From assembly GCA_944989445.1 (NCBI GenBank), contig CALYLW010001022.1, positions 339,579-403,578 of the forward strand: a stretch of DNA of 64,000 nt. Reading direction: 5' to 3'. Shown piece by piece: positions 12,060 to 23,549 of this stretch. Under the pieces are notes generated by a model. The model had not been told where the DNA came from, made no database searches, and worked only from the letters and a program-made list of their open reading frames with translations. The DNA comes from Ampullaceana balthica. Taxonomy: Eukaryota; Mollusca; Gastropoda; Lymnaeidae. Position 1 is the stretch's first letter. Each line of letters opens with the position of its first letter. The translations under genes were made by a program, and so were the position numbers.

Positions 12060-12945
12060 AATAACTGTGATTTCCCTACAATATGGTTACAATAGTCTCT
12101 TATCGGCAGCTATAAAAACAAATTTGTAAATGACTGCAGCCACATTTCCGGTCAATTTGTTTCTTTCCATAACGCTATGTTTTGATATTCATGTGAAGAT
12201 ATAGTTAAAGAATAGAGATGGCTTATTTTAAAATAATAGATGACCGTATAGCAATGGTAGTATCCTGGTTATTGGGAGTTATTTTGATAGATCTATCCCG
12301 GCACGTGACGTTTTGGCGCCAAAACGGCGGCTCCAAAAAGTCCTGCTTCGATCCATCCAGCCCTTAGCTTTTTAATCGTGGACTATTGGTCTTTGCTTTC
12401 TCTGGCACAATATTAATGTTGTTCTGGATATATTATTATTATCCTGTAATTTTGTCCTAAATTTAGTGAGTCCTCTAATGTTGGCCTCACTCTCTTTGGT
12501 CCTATGATGTTTGTAGAGATTATGATAATACTTAAATAATCACATAATATAAGTAACTACTTTTATTGGTAATCTAAGCCTGATCTCAATGTTGCTGTCG
12601 GGAAAGACTTTAATAAATTTCTCTTATTTCTTGAATCATCTGACAACCTCCAGGGGAGTTAATTATCACACGCCAAAGTCCCATAACTCTGAAACCCGCT
12701 GACATTTATTATCGACTGACTCTTCCTTCATTACGTTGTCGCATTTGACACGAGCGTTCGGACTGGAGATTTCTGACTCAAGAGTTCTGACTAGGTCAAG
12801 TGCATTTCGATTAGGAGATGACCACTGGACAGCCTGTCCATTGGAACTGTTGAGTGGGCCGGGAAAGGGGGAAAGGTTATCACGTCGTTCTATATAGTTT
12901 ACATTCTCCTGCTTAGGTTTAAGGTCAACGATGGAACGGTTTAAG
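12060..12945. other. Unassigned stretch
   Basis: No gene or element end recognised. Confidence 0.5.
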
Positions 12946-12949
12946 AAAG

Positions 12950-13675
12950 TGTGGTGTTTGTGGGTGGTGTCGTTTGTAGTGGCATAGTTTGTGGGTGGTG
13001 TAGTTTGTGGGTGGTGTAGTTTGTGGGTGGTGTAGTTTGTGGGTAGTGTAGTTTGTGGAAGGTGTAGTTTGTGGTTGGTATAGTTTGTGGGTGGTGTGGT
13101 TTGTATGTGTCATAGTTTGTGGATGGTGTAGTTTGTGGTTGGTGTAGTTTGTGGATGGTGTAGTTCGTGGTTGGTGTAGTTTGTGGTTGGTGTAGTTTGT
13201 GGTTGGTGTAGTTTGTGGTTGGTGTAGTTTGTGGATGGTGTAGTTTGAGGATGGTGTAGTTTGTGGATGGTGTAGTTTGTGGATGGTGTAGTTTGTGGAT
13301 GGTGCAGTTTGTGGTTGGTGTAGTTTGTTGATGGTATAGTATGTGGATGGTGTAGTTTGTGGTTGGTGTAGTTTGTGGATGGTGTAGTTTGTGGATGGTG
13401 TAGTTTGTGGATGGTGTAGTTTGTGGATGGTGTGGTTTGTATGTGGCATAGTTTGTGGATGGTGTAGTTTGTGGTTGGTGTAGTTTGTGGATGGTGTAGT
13501 TTGTGGATGGTGTAGTTTGTGGATGGTGTAGTTTGTGGTTGGTGTAGTTTGTGGATGGTGTAGTTTGTGGATGGTGTAGTTTGTGGATGGTGTAGTTTGT
13601 GGTTGGTGTAGTTTGTGGTTGGTGTAGTTTGTGGATGGTGTAGTTTGTGGATGGTGTAGTTTGTGGGTGCTGTTG
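12950..13675. repeat. 16-bp minisatellite, about 45 copies
   Basis: Unit gatggtgtagtttgtg with GATGG/GTTGG/GGTGG variants. Three units equal 48 bases, so minus-strand ORFs of 174 and 194 codons are by-products. Confidence 0.95.
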
Positions 13676-13770
13676 TTTGCCGTGCAGTTAACATCTAGTG
13701 ATTTGGAGAAGATACCAAGTGCGGGAATCCGTGGTACATATTTCTAATGCCCATGGATACTAAAAAAAGC

Positions 13771-13790
13771 ACACACACACACACACACCG

Positions 13791-13821
<31 letters not shown>

Positions 13822-13843
13822 AACACACACACATACACGCACA
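13771..13843. repeat. (CA)n microsatellite
   Basis: Imperfect CA run with a few CG and TA steps. Confidence 0.95.
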
Positions 13844-14164
13844 CGAAATTAGAGAGATATCCTCCCACTCTCCAACACCTTTTACCCAAAACTGATCTAC
13901 TTGCATCCCAAAACAATATCTTGATCAAATTTCATGGAAAAAGCCATGTTTGAGAACAAAGACATAAACATATTACAGAGGGCAAAATACGTCATCATTC
14001 TGTAAGAAAATATTCAATGCACGTGACCTATTGTTTGGCTGTTCTAATTGTTGCAATTCCGCCACGAACTTGTCTAGTCTCGTGTTACATTGTTATTAGA
14101 AGACAAATACATTTACCAAATAGCTGCTGCCACGGCAACTGGGCCCTTCGATTTAAAACATGGA

Positions 14165-16055
14165 ATAATGACAGTATAAATAACGTGAACACCATTAACA
14201 ACTTGAACACAATTAACAAACTTGAACACCATTAACAACTTGAACACAATTAACAACTTGAACTCAAGTAAAAACTTGAACACAATTAACAACTTTAACA
14301 CCATTAACAACTTTAACACCATTAACAACTTAAACACAATTAACAACTCTAACACAATCAACGACTTTAATACCACTAACAATTTTAACACCGGTAACAA
14401 ATTGAACACAAATAACAACTTCAACACCATTAACAATTTTAACACCGGTAACAAATTGAACACAAATAACAACTTCAACACCATTAACAATCTTAACACC
14501 GGTAACAAATTGAACACAAATAACAACTTCCACACCATTAACAATTTTAACACCGGTAACAAATTGAACACAAATAACAACTTCAACACCATTAACAATT
14601 TTAACACCGGTAACAAATTGAACACAAATAACAACTTCAACACCATTAACAATCTTAACACCGGTAACAAATTGAACACAAATAACAACTTCAACATCAT
14701 TAACAATCTTAACACCGGTAACAAATTGAACACAAATAACAACTTCAACACCATTAACAATTTTAACACCGGTAACAAATTGAACACAAATAACAACTTC
14801 AACACCATTAACAATTTTAACACCGGTAACAAATTGAACACAAATAACAACTTCAACAACATTAAAAATCTTAACACCGGTAACAAATTGAACACAAATA
14901 ACAACTTCAACACCATTAACAATCTTAACACCGGTAACAAATTGAACACAAATAACAACTTCAACACCACTGACAATCTTAACACCGGTAACAAATTGAA
15001 CACAAATAACAACTTCAACACCATTAACAATCTTAACACCGGTAACAAATTGAACACAAATAACAACTTCAACACCATTAACAATCTTAACACCGGTAAC
15101 AAATTGAACACAAATAACAACTTCAACACCATTAACAATCTTAACACCGGTAACAAATTGAACACAAATAACAACTTCAACACCATTAACAATCTTAACA
15201 CCGGTAACAAATTGAACACAAATAACAACTTCAACACCATTAACAATCTTAACACCGGTAACAAATTGAACACAAATAACAACTTCAACACCATTAACAA
15301 TCTTAACACCGGTAACAAATTGAACACAAATAACAACTTCAACACCACTGACAATCTTAACACTGGTAACAAATTGAACACAAATAACAACTTCAACACC
15401 ATTAACAATCTTAACACCGGTAACAAATTGAACACAAATAACAACTTCAACACCATTAACAATTTTAACACCGGTAACAAATTGAACACAAATAACAACT
15501 TCAACACCATTAACAATCTTAACACCGGTAACAAATTGAACACAAATAACAACTTCAACACCATTAACAATTTTAACACCGGTAACAAATTGAACACAAA
15601 TAACAACTTCAACACCATTAACAATTTTAACACCGGTAACAAATTGAACACAAATAACAACTTCAACAACATTAACAATCTTAACACCGGTAACAAATTG
15701 AACACAAATAACAACTTCAACACCATTAACAATCTTAACACCGGTAACAAATTGAACACAAATAACAACTTCAACACCACTGACAATCTTAACACCGGTA
15801 ACAAATTGAACACAAATAACAACTTCAACACCATTAACAATCTTAACACCGGTAACAAATTGAACACAAATAACAACTTCAACACCATTAACAATCTTAA
15901 CACCGGTAACAAATTGAACACAAATAACAACTTCAACACCACTGACAATCTTTTGAACACAAATAACAACTTCAACACCACTGACAATCTTAACACCGGT
16001 AACAAATTGAACACAAATAACAACTTCAACACCACTGACAACTTCAAGAAGAGAC
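14165..16055. repeat. 54-bp minisatellite, about 31 copies
   Basis: One plus-strand frame repeats NTINNLNTGNKLNTNNNF (18 codons). Each unit carries aacaccggtaacaaattgaa with an AgeI site. Copies before about 14390 are shorter and degenerate, apparently the ancestral 15-18-bp sub-units. The plus frame (612 codons) and two minus frames (644 and 579 codons) are open only because 54 is divisible by three and variants avoid stops. Confidence 0.96.
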
Positions 16056-16790
16056 ACTAATGAGAACATCCTCCTCTGTGTTTTACAGACGGAAAAAACA
16101 CATGAAAAATGCAGAATAAATACGAGTTTTCTTTTAATTAAAAAAAAACATCTTTTCTAAAAATTCATTCACTTCCTCTTCGAAAACATCACAATTCTAC
16201 AGCAAATAAAAACATAAAAGATTGAAATTCTCCAGTATAATTGTTTTAAGCATTATTTTTAAATAGCAAAGGAGAAAAAAAATTACCATCCAACATTGTT
16301 TTTCAAACTATAATTATAATCGTTTATTCACGCCACGACGCCATTCATAGCTATACTGAATGCATTCAACAGTCAGGGTCTTTTACACAAAATAAACTAC
16401 GATTTCCCTTCTGTTTCTCATGTTTACAAAAATAAAAGCGTGGGCGCCAAGCATATTGGTTGTCAAGATTAATGTTCAGTGGAATTTCATCTCCCCGAAG
16501 ATTTGTCGCACAAGTAACAATTCCTTGTGAACTTTCAATCATTGTGCCTCGGAGACACCCTGTATACGGTATATGCTTGACGCATGGTTGTATGTTGACA
16601 GAGATTGACACATACTTCTTATGATTATGAGTACACATGGTGTTTCATAACTAGTACCCATACCATTGAATATCCAATATCCATGCTTAGCATGTTTTAT
16701 TTTTGAAGTCATGGTAAATTATAAGAAAATTGTGATTAATTGTGTCCTTATTAGTGCATTCAAATAAAAGTGTGTTTTAAAAAAATCCTT
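16056..16790. other. Unassigned stretch
   Basis: AT-rich intron sequence. A 90-codon minus ORF at 16366-16638 has no recognisable domain. Confidence 0.5.
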
Positions 16791-16794
16791 TTAA

Positions 16795-16975
16795 AAAAAT
16801 CCCTTATATTAACTTCACCGTCGTGTCGTCTTGTCGTGATCTCTTGGTCGGGCGGAAAAAACAAACGTAAAAAACGTCCCGAAATTTTGCACATAGACTC
16901 GTGTCACCAAACAATGCATTGTTTCAAAATTTCAGATCGATCGAAAGTACCGTAATTAAATAAATGAATTTTTAG
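16795..16975 (-). mobile_element. Fragment of the AAATCCCTTATAT family
   Basis: Starts aaatcccttatattaac and contains the family core in reverse (tttcagatcgatcgaaagt). Compare the copies at 39954-40502 and 43246-45989. Confidence 0.7.
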
Positions 16976-17334
16976 TTTACCTCTATGAAGCCGTCTGCTG
17001 TAGTTGACCTCCACGGTTCACTGCATTTCACTCCAGCCATCGATGACCAAATCCCCGTGTTTTACAGCAAAAGGAGTTCAGTCACGTTCAGCCTGTAAAT
17101 GTTTGTCGCGCGGTGCGTATTATATTGAAAATAATCAATACTTTTAGGCCTCAAACACAAAAGTGCCAAAAAGGATTTGTGTCGATTCCGTTTTCCAGCC
17201 TATGTTTTTGAATGTTTGCTTAGAGTAGAGAATGAGACTTGGTGTCTAGATTAATTAGCATAATTTCTTGCTAAAATTTGTTATGAATTTTGATGACGTA
17301 TTCTTTTTAACTTTCCATCCTATCGGGGAACTGG

Positions 17335-17505
17335 ATCACACCGGAATAGGGACCCACCGGGAAAGGTACCAATCGGTAAAGAGACCCCCAGGGGAAAGAT
17401 ACCTCCAGGAAAGGAACCCACCGGTAAAGAGACCCACCGGTAAAGAGACCCACCGGTAAAGAGACCCACCGGGAAAGAGACCAGCCAAGAAACTAACCCA
17501 CCCGG
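17335..17505. repeat. 16-bp minisatellite
   Basis: Unit gagacccaccggtaaa, about ten copies, with variable edges. Confidence 0.85.
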
Positions 17506-18009
17506 AAAATGACCAAAATGATGAAAAGGAAAATGGGATCAAACCAGGGTGAGGGGGTCCCATCGTCAATGGGAATGTTTACGAAGATCATTAAAAAATA
17601 TTATTTGGGGACATATTTCTATAATACACTGTTCGGGGATGAGATGGGGGCCCATAATGTTATTTATTTTGCTATGTTAGATTTTTGCTTACCGTATCAA
17701 ACAAAACTATTTCATGGGCGGATGAATCAAGATCTTTCTCATGCAACGTACATTTGATGATCCATTTGAAAAAAAATTCAAGTTGCTTGTACTTATAACA
17801 GCTCCCACTTCAAGGCGGATGTGGGGCCTATGCCACCCGGAACAAGAAAAATACATGCCGGTTAAAGCTTGTTGAAAAGAAAATTCTCTTTCAAAAGAAC
17901 ACACATTTTTTTGTAATGCGAAATAAACATTAACGTATCTGTTAATTTACATTTTTGTTTTACAACAGTATATTCTAATATTTATGTAATGTTGCCTTTT
18001 CTAAAACTT
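17506..18009. other. Unassigned stretch
   Basis: No supported feature. Confidence 0.5.
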
Positions 18010-18011
18010 GC

Positions 18012-19361
18012 TATCTGACCAAGGCCTTTGACACTGTTGGCAGAGAGGGTCTGTGGAAGATCATGGCCAAGTACGGTTGCCCAAGGAAATTCATCGTCTT
18101 GGTGCAACAATTCCATGAAGGCATGCAGGCCAGAGTCCAGGACAGCGGGGAGTTTTCTGATCCTTTCCCAGTCACAAACGGAGTCAAGCAGGGCTGCGTC
18201 CTGGCACCAACACTGTTTAGCCTCATGTTTTCCGCCATGCTGACAGAGGCCTTCAGAGACGAGGATGTTGGTGTCAACCTGAAATACCGCACAGATGGCA
18301 AGCTGTTCAACCTTCGGAGGCTCCAGGCAAAAACCAAGCTTATGACAGACATCATCAGAGACCTGCTGTTCGCTGATGACTGTGCCCTCAACGCTGTCTC
18401 AGAAGCCGACATGCAACGCATTGTAAACCTGTTCTCCAGTGCCTGCACAAACTTTGGTCTGTCAATCAACACCAAGAAGACTGAGGTCCTCCATCAGCCT
18501 GCGCCTGGAAGACCCTACGTAGAGCCCAACATCACTGTCAACGGCCAGAGACTCAATACAGTGCACCGGTTCACATACCTAGGCAGCACACTGTCTCAAA
18601 ATGTCACCATCGATGACGAAGTGAACGTCAGAATTGCCAGAGCCAGCTCCACTTTTGGCAGGTTGTACCCTAATGTCTGGAACAGAAGAGGCATTACCAT
18701 CCAGACCAAGCTGAAAGTGTACAGGGCAGTGGTGCTCCCCACACTGCTTTATGCTTGTGAAACTTGGACTGTTTATCAGCGCCATGCAAGAAAGCTGAAC
18801 CACTTTCATATAACAAGCCTCAGGAAGATTCTCGGCATAAAGTGGCAGAACAAAATTCCAGACACAGTGGTACTGACCAAGGCAGGTCTCCCCAGCATCT
18901 TCACCCTCCTGATGCAGTCCCAGCTTCGCTGGGCAGGGCACGTTGTCCGAATGCCAGACGAGAGACTGCCAAAGAGAATCTTCTATGGTGAGCTCCAGTA
19001 TGGCCAGCGGTCCCACGGTGGGCAAAAGAAACGCTTCAAAGACACACTGAAAGCCTCAATGAAAGCGTTTGCCATAAATCCAGACACGTGGGAACGAGCT
19101 GCAATGGACCGATCCACCTGGCGCTCTTCCATCCACGAAGGTGCCAGGTCATGCGAGGTTAACCGGATTACCGCCGCAGAAAAGAAGAGGCAAGCCCGAA
19201 AGGCCCATGCTGTCAACCCTCCAGGAGATGTCGCACTCGCCCCCTGTCCCTTCTGTTCCCGAACCTTTCGTGCAAGGATCGGCCTAATCAGCCATCTGCG
19301 CACGCACAGAAAACCCTCGGATGACTAGAGTGGTCCTCGTCGTATCGACGGACGAACGAAC
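18012..19361 (+). mobile_element. Non-LTR retrotransposon (LINE), 5'-truncated, with open RT C-terminal ORF
   Basis: The frame is open from 18012 to the stop at 19328. It enters inside the reverse transcriptase at YLTKAFDTVGREGLWKIM, so the endonuclease and N-terminal palm are missing. Seen in order: QGCVLAPTLFSLMFSAML, the catalytic FADD at 18369-18380, the thumb-like region FTYLGSTLS and LLYACETWTVYQRH, and near the C-terminus a C2H2 finger CPFCSRTFRARIGLISHLRTH split as C-x2-C-x12-H-x3-H. Such truncation is typical of target-primed insertion. The short 3' UTR (19329-19361) has a small hairpin cgtcgtatcgacg. The reading frame looks young, but the copy cannot be autonomous. Two more fragments lie at 27372-27962 and 54321-54533. 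Clade not assigned. Confidence 0.92.
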
Positions 19362-19567
19362 ATTAGGAACATCTACACATTGAAATTCGTATTATTCTCT
19401 AAATAAAATAATTAAAACACTCCTTAAGACATTCTCTCCAGGATTTTCTCCCCTGTTTCTGGCGTGTATTTCCGGGCGGAAAAATCAGTGCTGATATTTC
19501 CTGCTCAGTGACAGTCGCTCAGTAATGTAACTCAATTCAACAACTGGGTTTGTTGGTTGTTGGATGT

Positions 19568-19900
19568 CGGTTGTGAAATTGTTGGGTTACATGCAGATGT
19601 GGAGTGTGATATTAGGTGCGCAATTGTTGGGTTACATGCAGATGTGGAGTGTGATATTAGGTGCGCAATTGTTGGGTTACATGCAGATGTGTAGTGTGAT
19701 ATTAGGTGTGCAATTGTTGGGTTACATGCAGATGTGTAGTGTTATATTAGGTGTGCAATTGTTGGGTTACATGCAGATGTGGAGTGTGATATTAGGTGTG
19801 CAATTGTTGGGTTACATGCAGATGTGTAGTGTTATATTAGGTGCGCAATTGTTGGGTTACATGCAGATGTGGAGTGTGATATTGGGAGTGAAATTTGAGG
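19568..19900. repeat. 45-bp minisatellite, seven copies
   Basis: Unit contains ttgttgggttacatgcagat and gtgtgatattaggtg. Variants GCGCA/GTGCA alternate. Confidence 0.95.
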
Positions 19901-19934
19901 GGTTACAGCGGAGGTCAATCTGAATACTCCCCTC

Positions 19935-20045
19935 CTACAGACACACACACCCACTACCACCCTCCCACAAACACACACACCACCACCCTCCCACAAACAC
20001 ACACACCCACCCACCCTCCCACAAGTACAAAACACACTACCACAC
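19935..20045. repeat. C/A-rich low-complexity run
   Basis: Repeats of cacaaacacacacaccacca and ccaccctcc. Confidence 0.85.
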
Positions 20046-20415
20046 CTCAGGGCCATTATGCAAAGGTCTTCGTTATTTTGTTCTGTTCCAACTTTAAATG
20101 GATTTGAGCGCCTGCAGACGAATGCAAAAAGTTGTTTTTTTAAAATTTTAATACATTGTTTTTAAAATCGAAATGTCTTTTGATTTACAGGCTAGAGGCT
20201 TTATGTTCAACATGAGTTTGACTTGTGTTTAACATAGTCCTTTTAAAAAGTTTACCGAAACAGTTCAGAAAACTATGAATTTTTCAATGAATGACAAAAA
20301 TCATAATGCTTTACAGCCAAACTCAAATGTTACATACGGCCTAATTCTTTCGAACTTACAAACACCCTTAGAGAAGATGCTTCATTACAAGAAACCAATG
20401 CTTATTTATGTGTAG

Positions 20416-20579
20416 GCAGATCGCAGCATACGAGAGTATAGCCTTAAAACTCGAGAGTCTGGCGAGTGAACATAACATGTCTGTCAACCACATGAAGAGA
20501 TACAAAGAGCCGTATTACCCGGATTATAACGTCAGCTTCTTCAAGAGACTCATTGGTGAGACGTACGTAGATACCAGAG
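20416..20579 (+). CDS. Receptor guanylate cyclase exon 2: ANF-receptor domain
   Basis: Acceptor tatgtgtag|G; donor AG|gtaaga. The first base completes the AG left by exon 1 (Arg), then the exon reads QIAAYESIALKLESLASEHN and on to VSFFKRLIGETYVDTR. It ends with one base of a codon. Content fits the helix-rich second half of a receptor cyclase ectodomain. Two sequons, NMS and NVS. The 9823-bp intron before it is the third longest in the window, so an extra small exon cannot be excluded, although the phases already match. Confidence 0.8.
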
Positions 20580-21016
20580 GTAAGATGAACGTAAACTTTA
20601 TCATGCAATTTTCTTTATGATGTTTTTTTTTGGGGGGTGGGGGGGGTTCAGAAAACAGTTAAATATTACAAAGGATAATGAAACGTAGGGGCAGCTAGCA
20701 GTTATCTTATTACTTCCCTCGATTTATGGATACACATGAGACGTTTTGTCAAATTCTCAAAGCAAATAATTTCCTAAGTTTTATTTGCTGTTATATGGCA
20801 GTTTCCTTTAACGACATTTCATCCTGTCAATCGTCCATACATCATGAATTTGCTTGTTTTTTTTTGTTTTTTTTTGGGGGGAGGGGGGTTTAGTGACAAT
20901 ATCTATCACACATGATATACCAAGTCATTCCCATTGCACTTATATTCCTCGTCATTCCCACGCTCTTCCAATTTCCCTGGTAGTGTTTTTACATTGTAAA
21001 CCGATCTATCACCCAA

Positions 21017-21048
<32 letters not shown>

Positions 21049-21283
21049 TTCATTTTTCTGCCGTTTACAGTTTTAATAAGGAAAATCCTTAAGACAAGCA
21101 TTTAAAACTAATGCTTACTGCCCAAGTATTGTAATAAAACTTTTTACCTCTATACAAACAGCAGAATATAAAATAATAACCTTTAGAAATTAGATTTTTC
21201 ACTCCTTCAAATGTAGTTTCACCACTGGAAATAAAAGCATATAAGTACGAGACCAACTAGTGATATAGTGATACTACGTAACC
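20580..21283. other. Intron 2 body
   Basis: Holds homopolymer G/T tracts (20624-20648, 20854-20889) and a (TA)n run at 21020-21048. Nothing else recognised. Confidence 0.6.
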
Positions 21284-21515
21284 ACGAATTTTCGATATCC
21301 TCTAGTCTACATATTTATAGATTAACTAAACTAACTACTAACCATGATCTTTCCATATCCTCTAGTCTACATATTTATAGATTAACTAAACTAACTACTA
21401 ACCTTGATCTTTCCATATCCTCTAGTCTACATATTTATAGATTAACTAAACTAACTACTAACCATGATCTTTCCAAATCCACTAGTCTACGTGTTCATAG
21501 GTTACCTAAACGCTG
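21284..21515 (+). repeat. 60-bp array carrying whole 3' splice sites, including the acceptor of exon 3
   Basis: Three close copies and one older copy (21284-21300) precede exon 3. Each has TACTAAC (21336, 21396, 21456), a short pyrimidine run tctttcc, then CTAG|TCTAC. The last unit runs into the exon: its first 30 bases match the intronic units at 24 of 30 positions. Confidence 0.93.
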
Positions 21516-21632
21516 CCGTGGACTTCATGATCAATTTGAGTGACCGAGGCCTGCTGGACACAGGTCAATATATGGTCATCTATGTGGAGCAGCTGGAAAG
21601 TATTCCCATGGAGCCGCACAAATATTTCAAAC
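21486..21632 (+). CDS. Receptor guanylate cyclase exon 3: ANF-receptor domain
   Basis: Acceptor at 21484-21485 (actag|TC), donor AC|gtacgt. The leading TC completes a Val codon with the G from exon 2: VYVFIGYLNAAVDFMINLSD, then RGLLDTGQYMVIYVEQ. The RG-L-D-x-G-x-Y stretch is typical of receptor cyclases. The acceptor belongs to the last unit of a 60-bp tandem array, and three or four decoy acceptors lie exactly 60, 120 and 180 bases upstream. This one is chosen because the upstream copies run into TAA after six codons (VYIFID*). Confidence 0.85.
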
Positions 21633-22277
21633 GTACGTATCCCCCCCCCCAAACCGAGACAGTATAACATCATGATTTATATTGTTAGCTCAATTTATAA
21701 TCAATGTGTACATAGTTTTTAGGTTTTAATGAAAATAATTTCTTTTGTTTATTTTAAACACTCGTTGAGAATGGTAGTAAATGGTAGCTTACCTACTTTC
21801 ATGTTCATGGTTGTACATATATCATTTTTTTTCCCTTTAATTGACATTTTCTCGAACTTTTTCGAAAGTTTATATTGTAGAATTATGTTTTCAAAAGAAT
21901 TCAGATGTTAGTTCAAATGCGCAATAGAAATTATGCAAATACATTTTTTAAAATCATTAAGCTTGTTACATAACAATTTGACTTTGTTATACTAAAATTC
22001 TCTTCTTTAATTTTTCAAAGAAATACTTAATTTGATAGAATACCATTGCTTTTACATTGTACATCTTTATTTGTAAAGACATTCTTCGACATTGGAAGAA
22101 TACACGTTTTTGTTTTTAAATGTGTTTGTATAAAAGTGTAACGCTTGAGTAGCATAAAGTCAAAAATTCAAATCTTAACTCAGCTGTTTGTATAGGAGTG
22201 AACTTTGACAACTCAAATATTTCAATGACGTAAAACTGCAGTAGAAAAGATAAATAACCCATCACTTTTTATTTTTT
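21633..22277. other. Intron 3, left part
   Basis: AT-rich, nothing recognised. Confidence 0.5.
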
Positions 22278-23354
22278 AAATAAGAAAAACCCGTAAAAAA
22301 CCAAGTTTTTGACTATAAATCCTTTATGTACGAGAAGTAATTAAAAGAATGTTCATTATAATACGCAGCGCCAGACCATCCAGAAATACAAAATTGCAGT
22401 TGTGTCGTAAAACATGTTTAATATAATGCGTACCGATCAGGAATATGTTTATAAAAAGAGCTGTCAGTAAAATACGCACCTTATTGCGCGACAGAAAGGT
22501 TGTTCAATATAATACGCACCGCGACGCTCTATCTCAAAAAATAGCATGATACATAGGAATAAATAAAATAATCTAAAAAATCAATAATTTAATTACGGTA
22601 CATGCGATCGACCTGAAATTTTGATACATTGTTTTTATCATCGGTACGAAACTGCCTGCAAAATTTCAGCTCGCTATCTTGCGAGCAAGTGGGTTAAAAA
22701 TCGATCAAAAGTTTTGGCGACAAGCAAGCAAGCAAGCAAGCAAGGTCGGTCGGTCGGCCGCAGACACCACGAGTTAATATAAAGGATTTAAAAAAGTAAT
22801 ACTTTTTAATAACTCTAGCGTGATTTAAATATGACAATTTTAAAAAATCCTTTATATTAACTCGTGGTGTCTGCGGCCGCCCGCGCGCGCGCGCGCCCGC
22901 CCGCCCTTGTCGCCAAAACTTTGGATCGATTTTTAACCCACTTGCTCGTAAGCTAGCGAGCTGAAATTTTGCAGGCAGTTTCGTACCGATAATAAAAACA
23001 ATTTATCAAAATTTCAGATCGATCGCATGTACCGTAATTAAATTATTGATTTTTTAGATTATTTTATTTATTCCTATGTATCATGCTATTTTTTTGAGAT
23101 AGAGCGTCGCGGTGCGTATTATATTGAACAACCTTTCTGTCGCGCAATAAGGTGCGTATTTTATTGACAACTCTTTTTACAAACATATTCCTGATCGGTG
23201 CGCATTATATTAAACATGTTTTACGACACAACTGCAATTTTGTATTTCTGGATGGTCTGGCGCTGCGTATTATAATGAACATTCTTTTAGTTACGTCTCA
23301 TACATAAAGTATTTATAGTGAAAAACTTGGTTTTTTACAGGTTTTTTTTATTTT
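22278..23354. repeat. Large inverted repeat (two copies of the AAATCCTTTATAT family)
   Basis: Arms 22278-22790 and 22844-23354 are near-perfect reverse complements, separated by about 53 bases. Both carry cattataatacgcagcg, the atacgcaccttattgcgcg segment and the core cggtacatgcgatcga. The right arm ends about 13 bases before the exon 4 acceptor, so the acceptor's T-rich tract lies in the repeat. The element class is unresolved. Confidence 0.9.
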
Positions 23355-23367
23355 CATATTAAAACAG

Positions 23368-23549
23368 GCACCTTAGAACATGAACCAAACAAGGTGCCCA
23401 ACATCCGTGGCGCACGCTCCCTGCTGGTCCTCAAACCCTTCTCCTACTCTCAACCCGACACGAAGCTTGAGAGTTTTTACAACACCATCCGTGACTACAG
23501 CACCCGGCCACCCATGGCAGTGTACAAGCCAAAATCGTGGAGGCAAGTG
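23368..23549 (+). CDS. Receptor guanylate cyclase exon 4: ANF-receptor domain
   Basis: Acceptor attaaaacag|GC, donor caagtg|gtgagt. GC completes an Arg codon; then TLEHEPNKVPNIRGARSLLV, LKPFSYSQPDTKLESFYNTI and ...PKSWRQV, ending at a codon boundary. The A-R-S-L-L-V strand is conserved in the family. The last 42 coding bases plus 21 intron bases form the first unit of a 63-bp tandem array (23508-23880), so further donor-like sites follow. Reading past the true donor meets TAG at 23568. Confidence 0.85.

Noticed and set aside
12925..13694. Minus-strand HKLHHPQTTPSTNY-type proteins
   Set aside because: A 16-bp minisatellite read in a 48-base super-period.
13747..13953. THTHTH protein and its minus-strand Cys/Val partner
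   Set aside because: Translation of the (CA)n microsatellite.
14222..16060. 612-codon plus ORF and overlapping 644/579-codon minus ORFs
   Set aside because: All are frames through a 54-bp tandem repeat; no domain, no splice context, and simultaneous opening on both strands is explained by the period.
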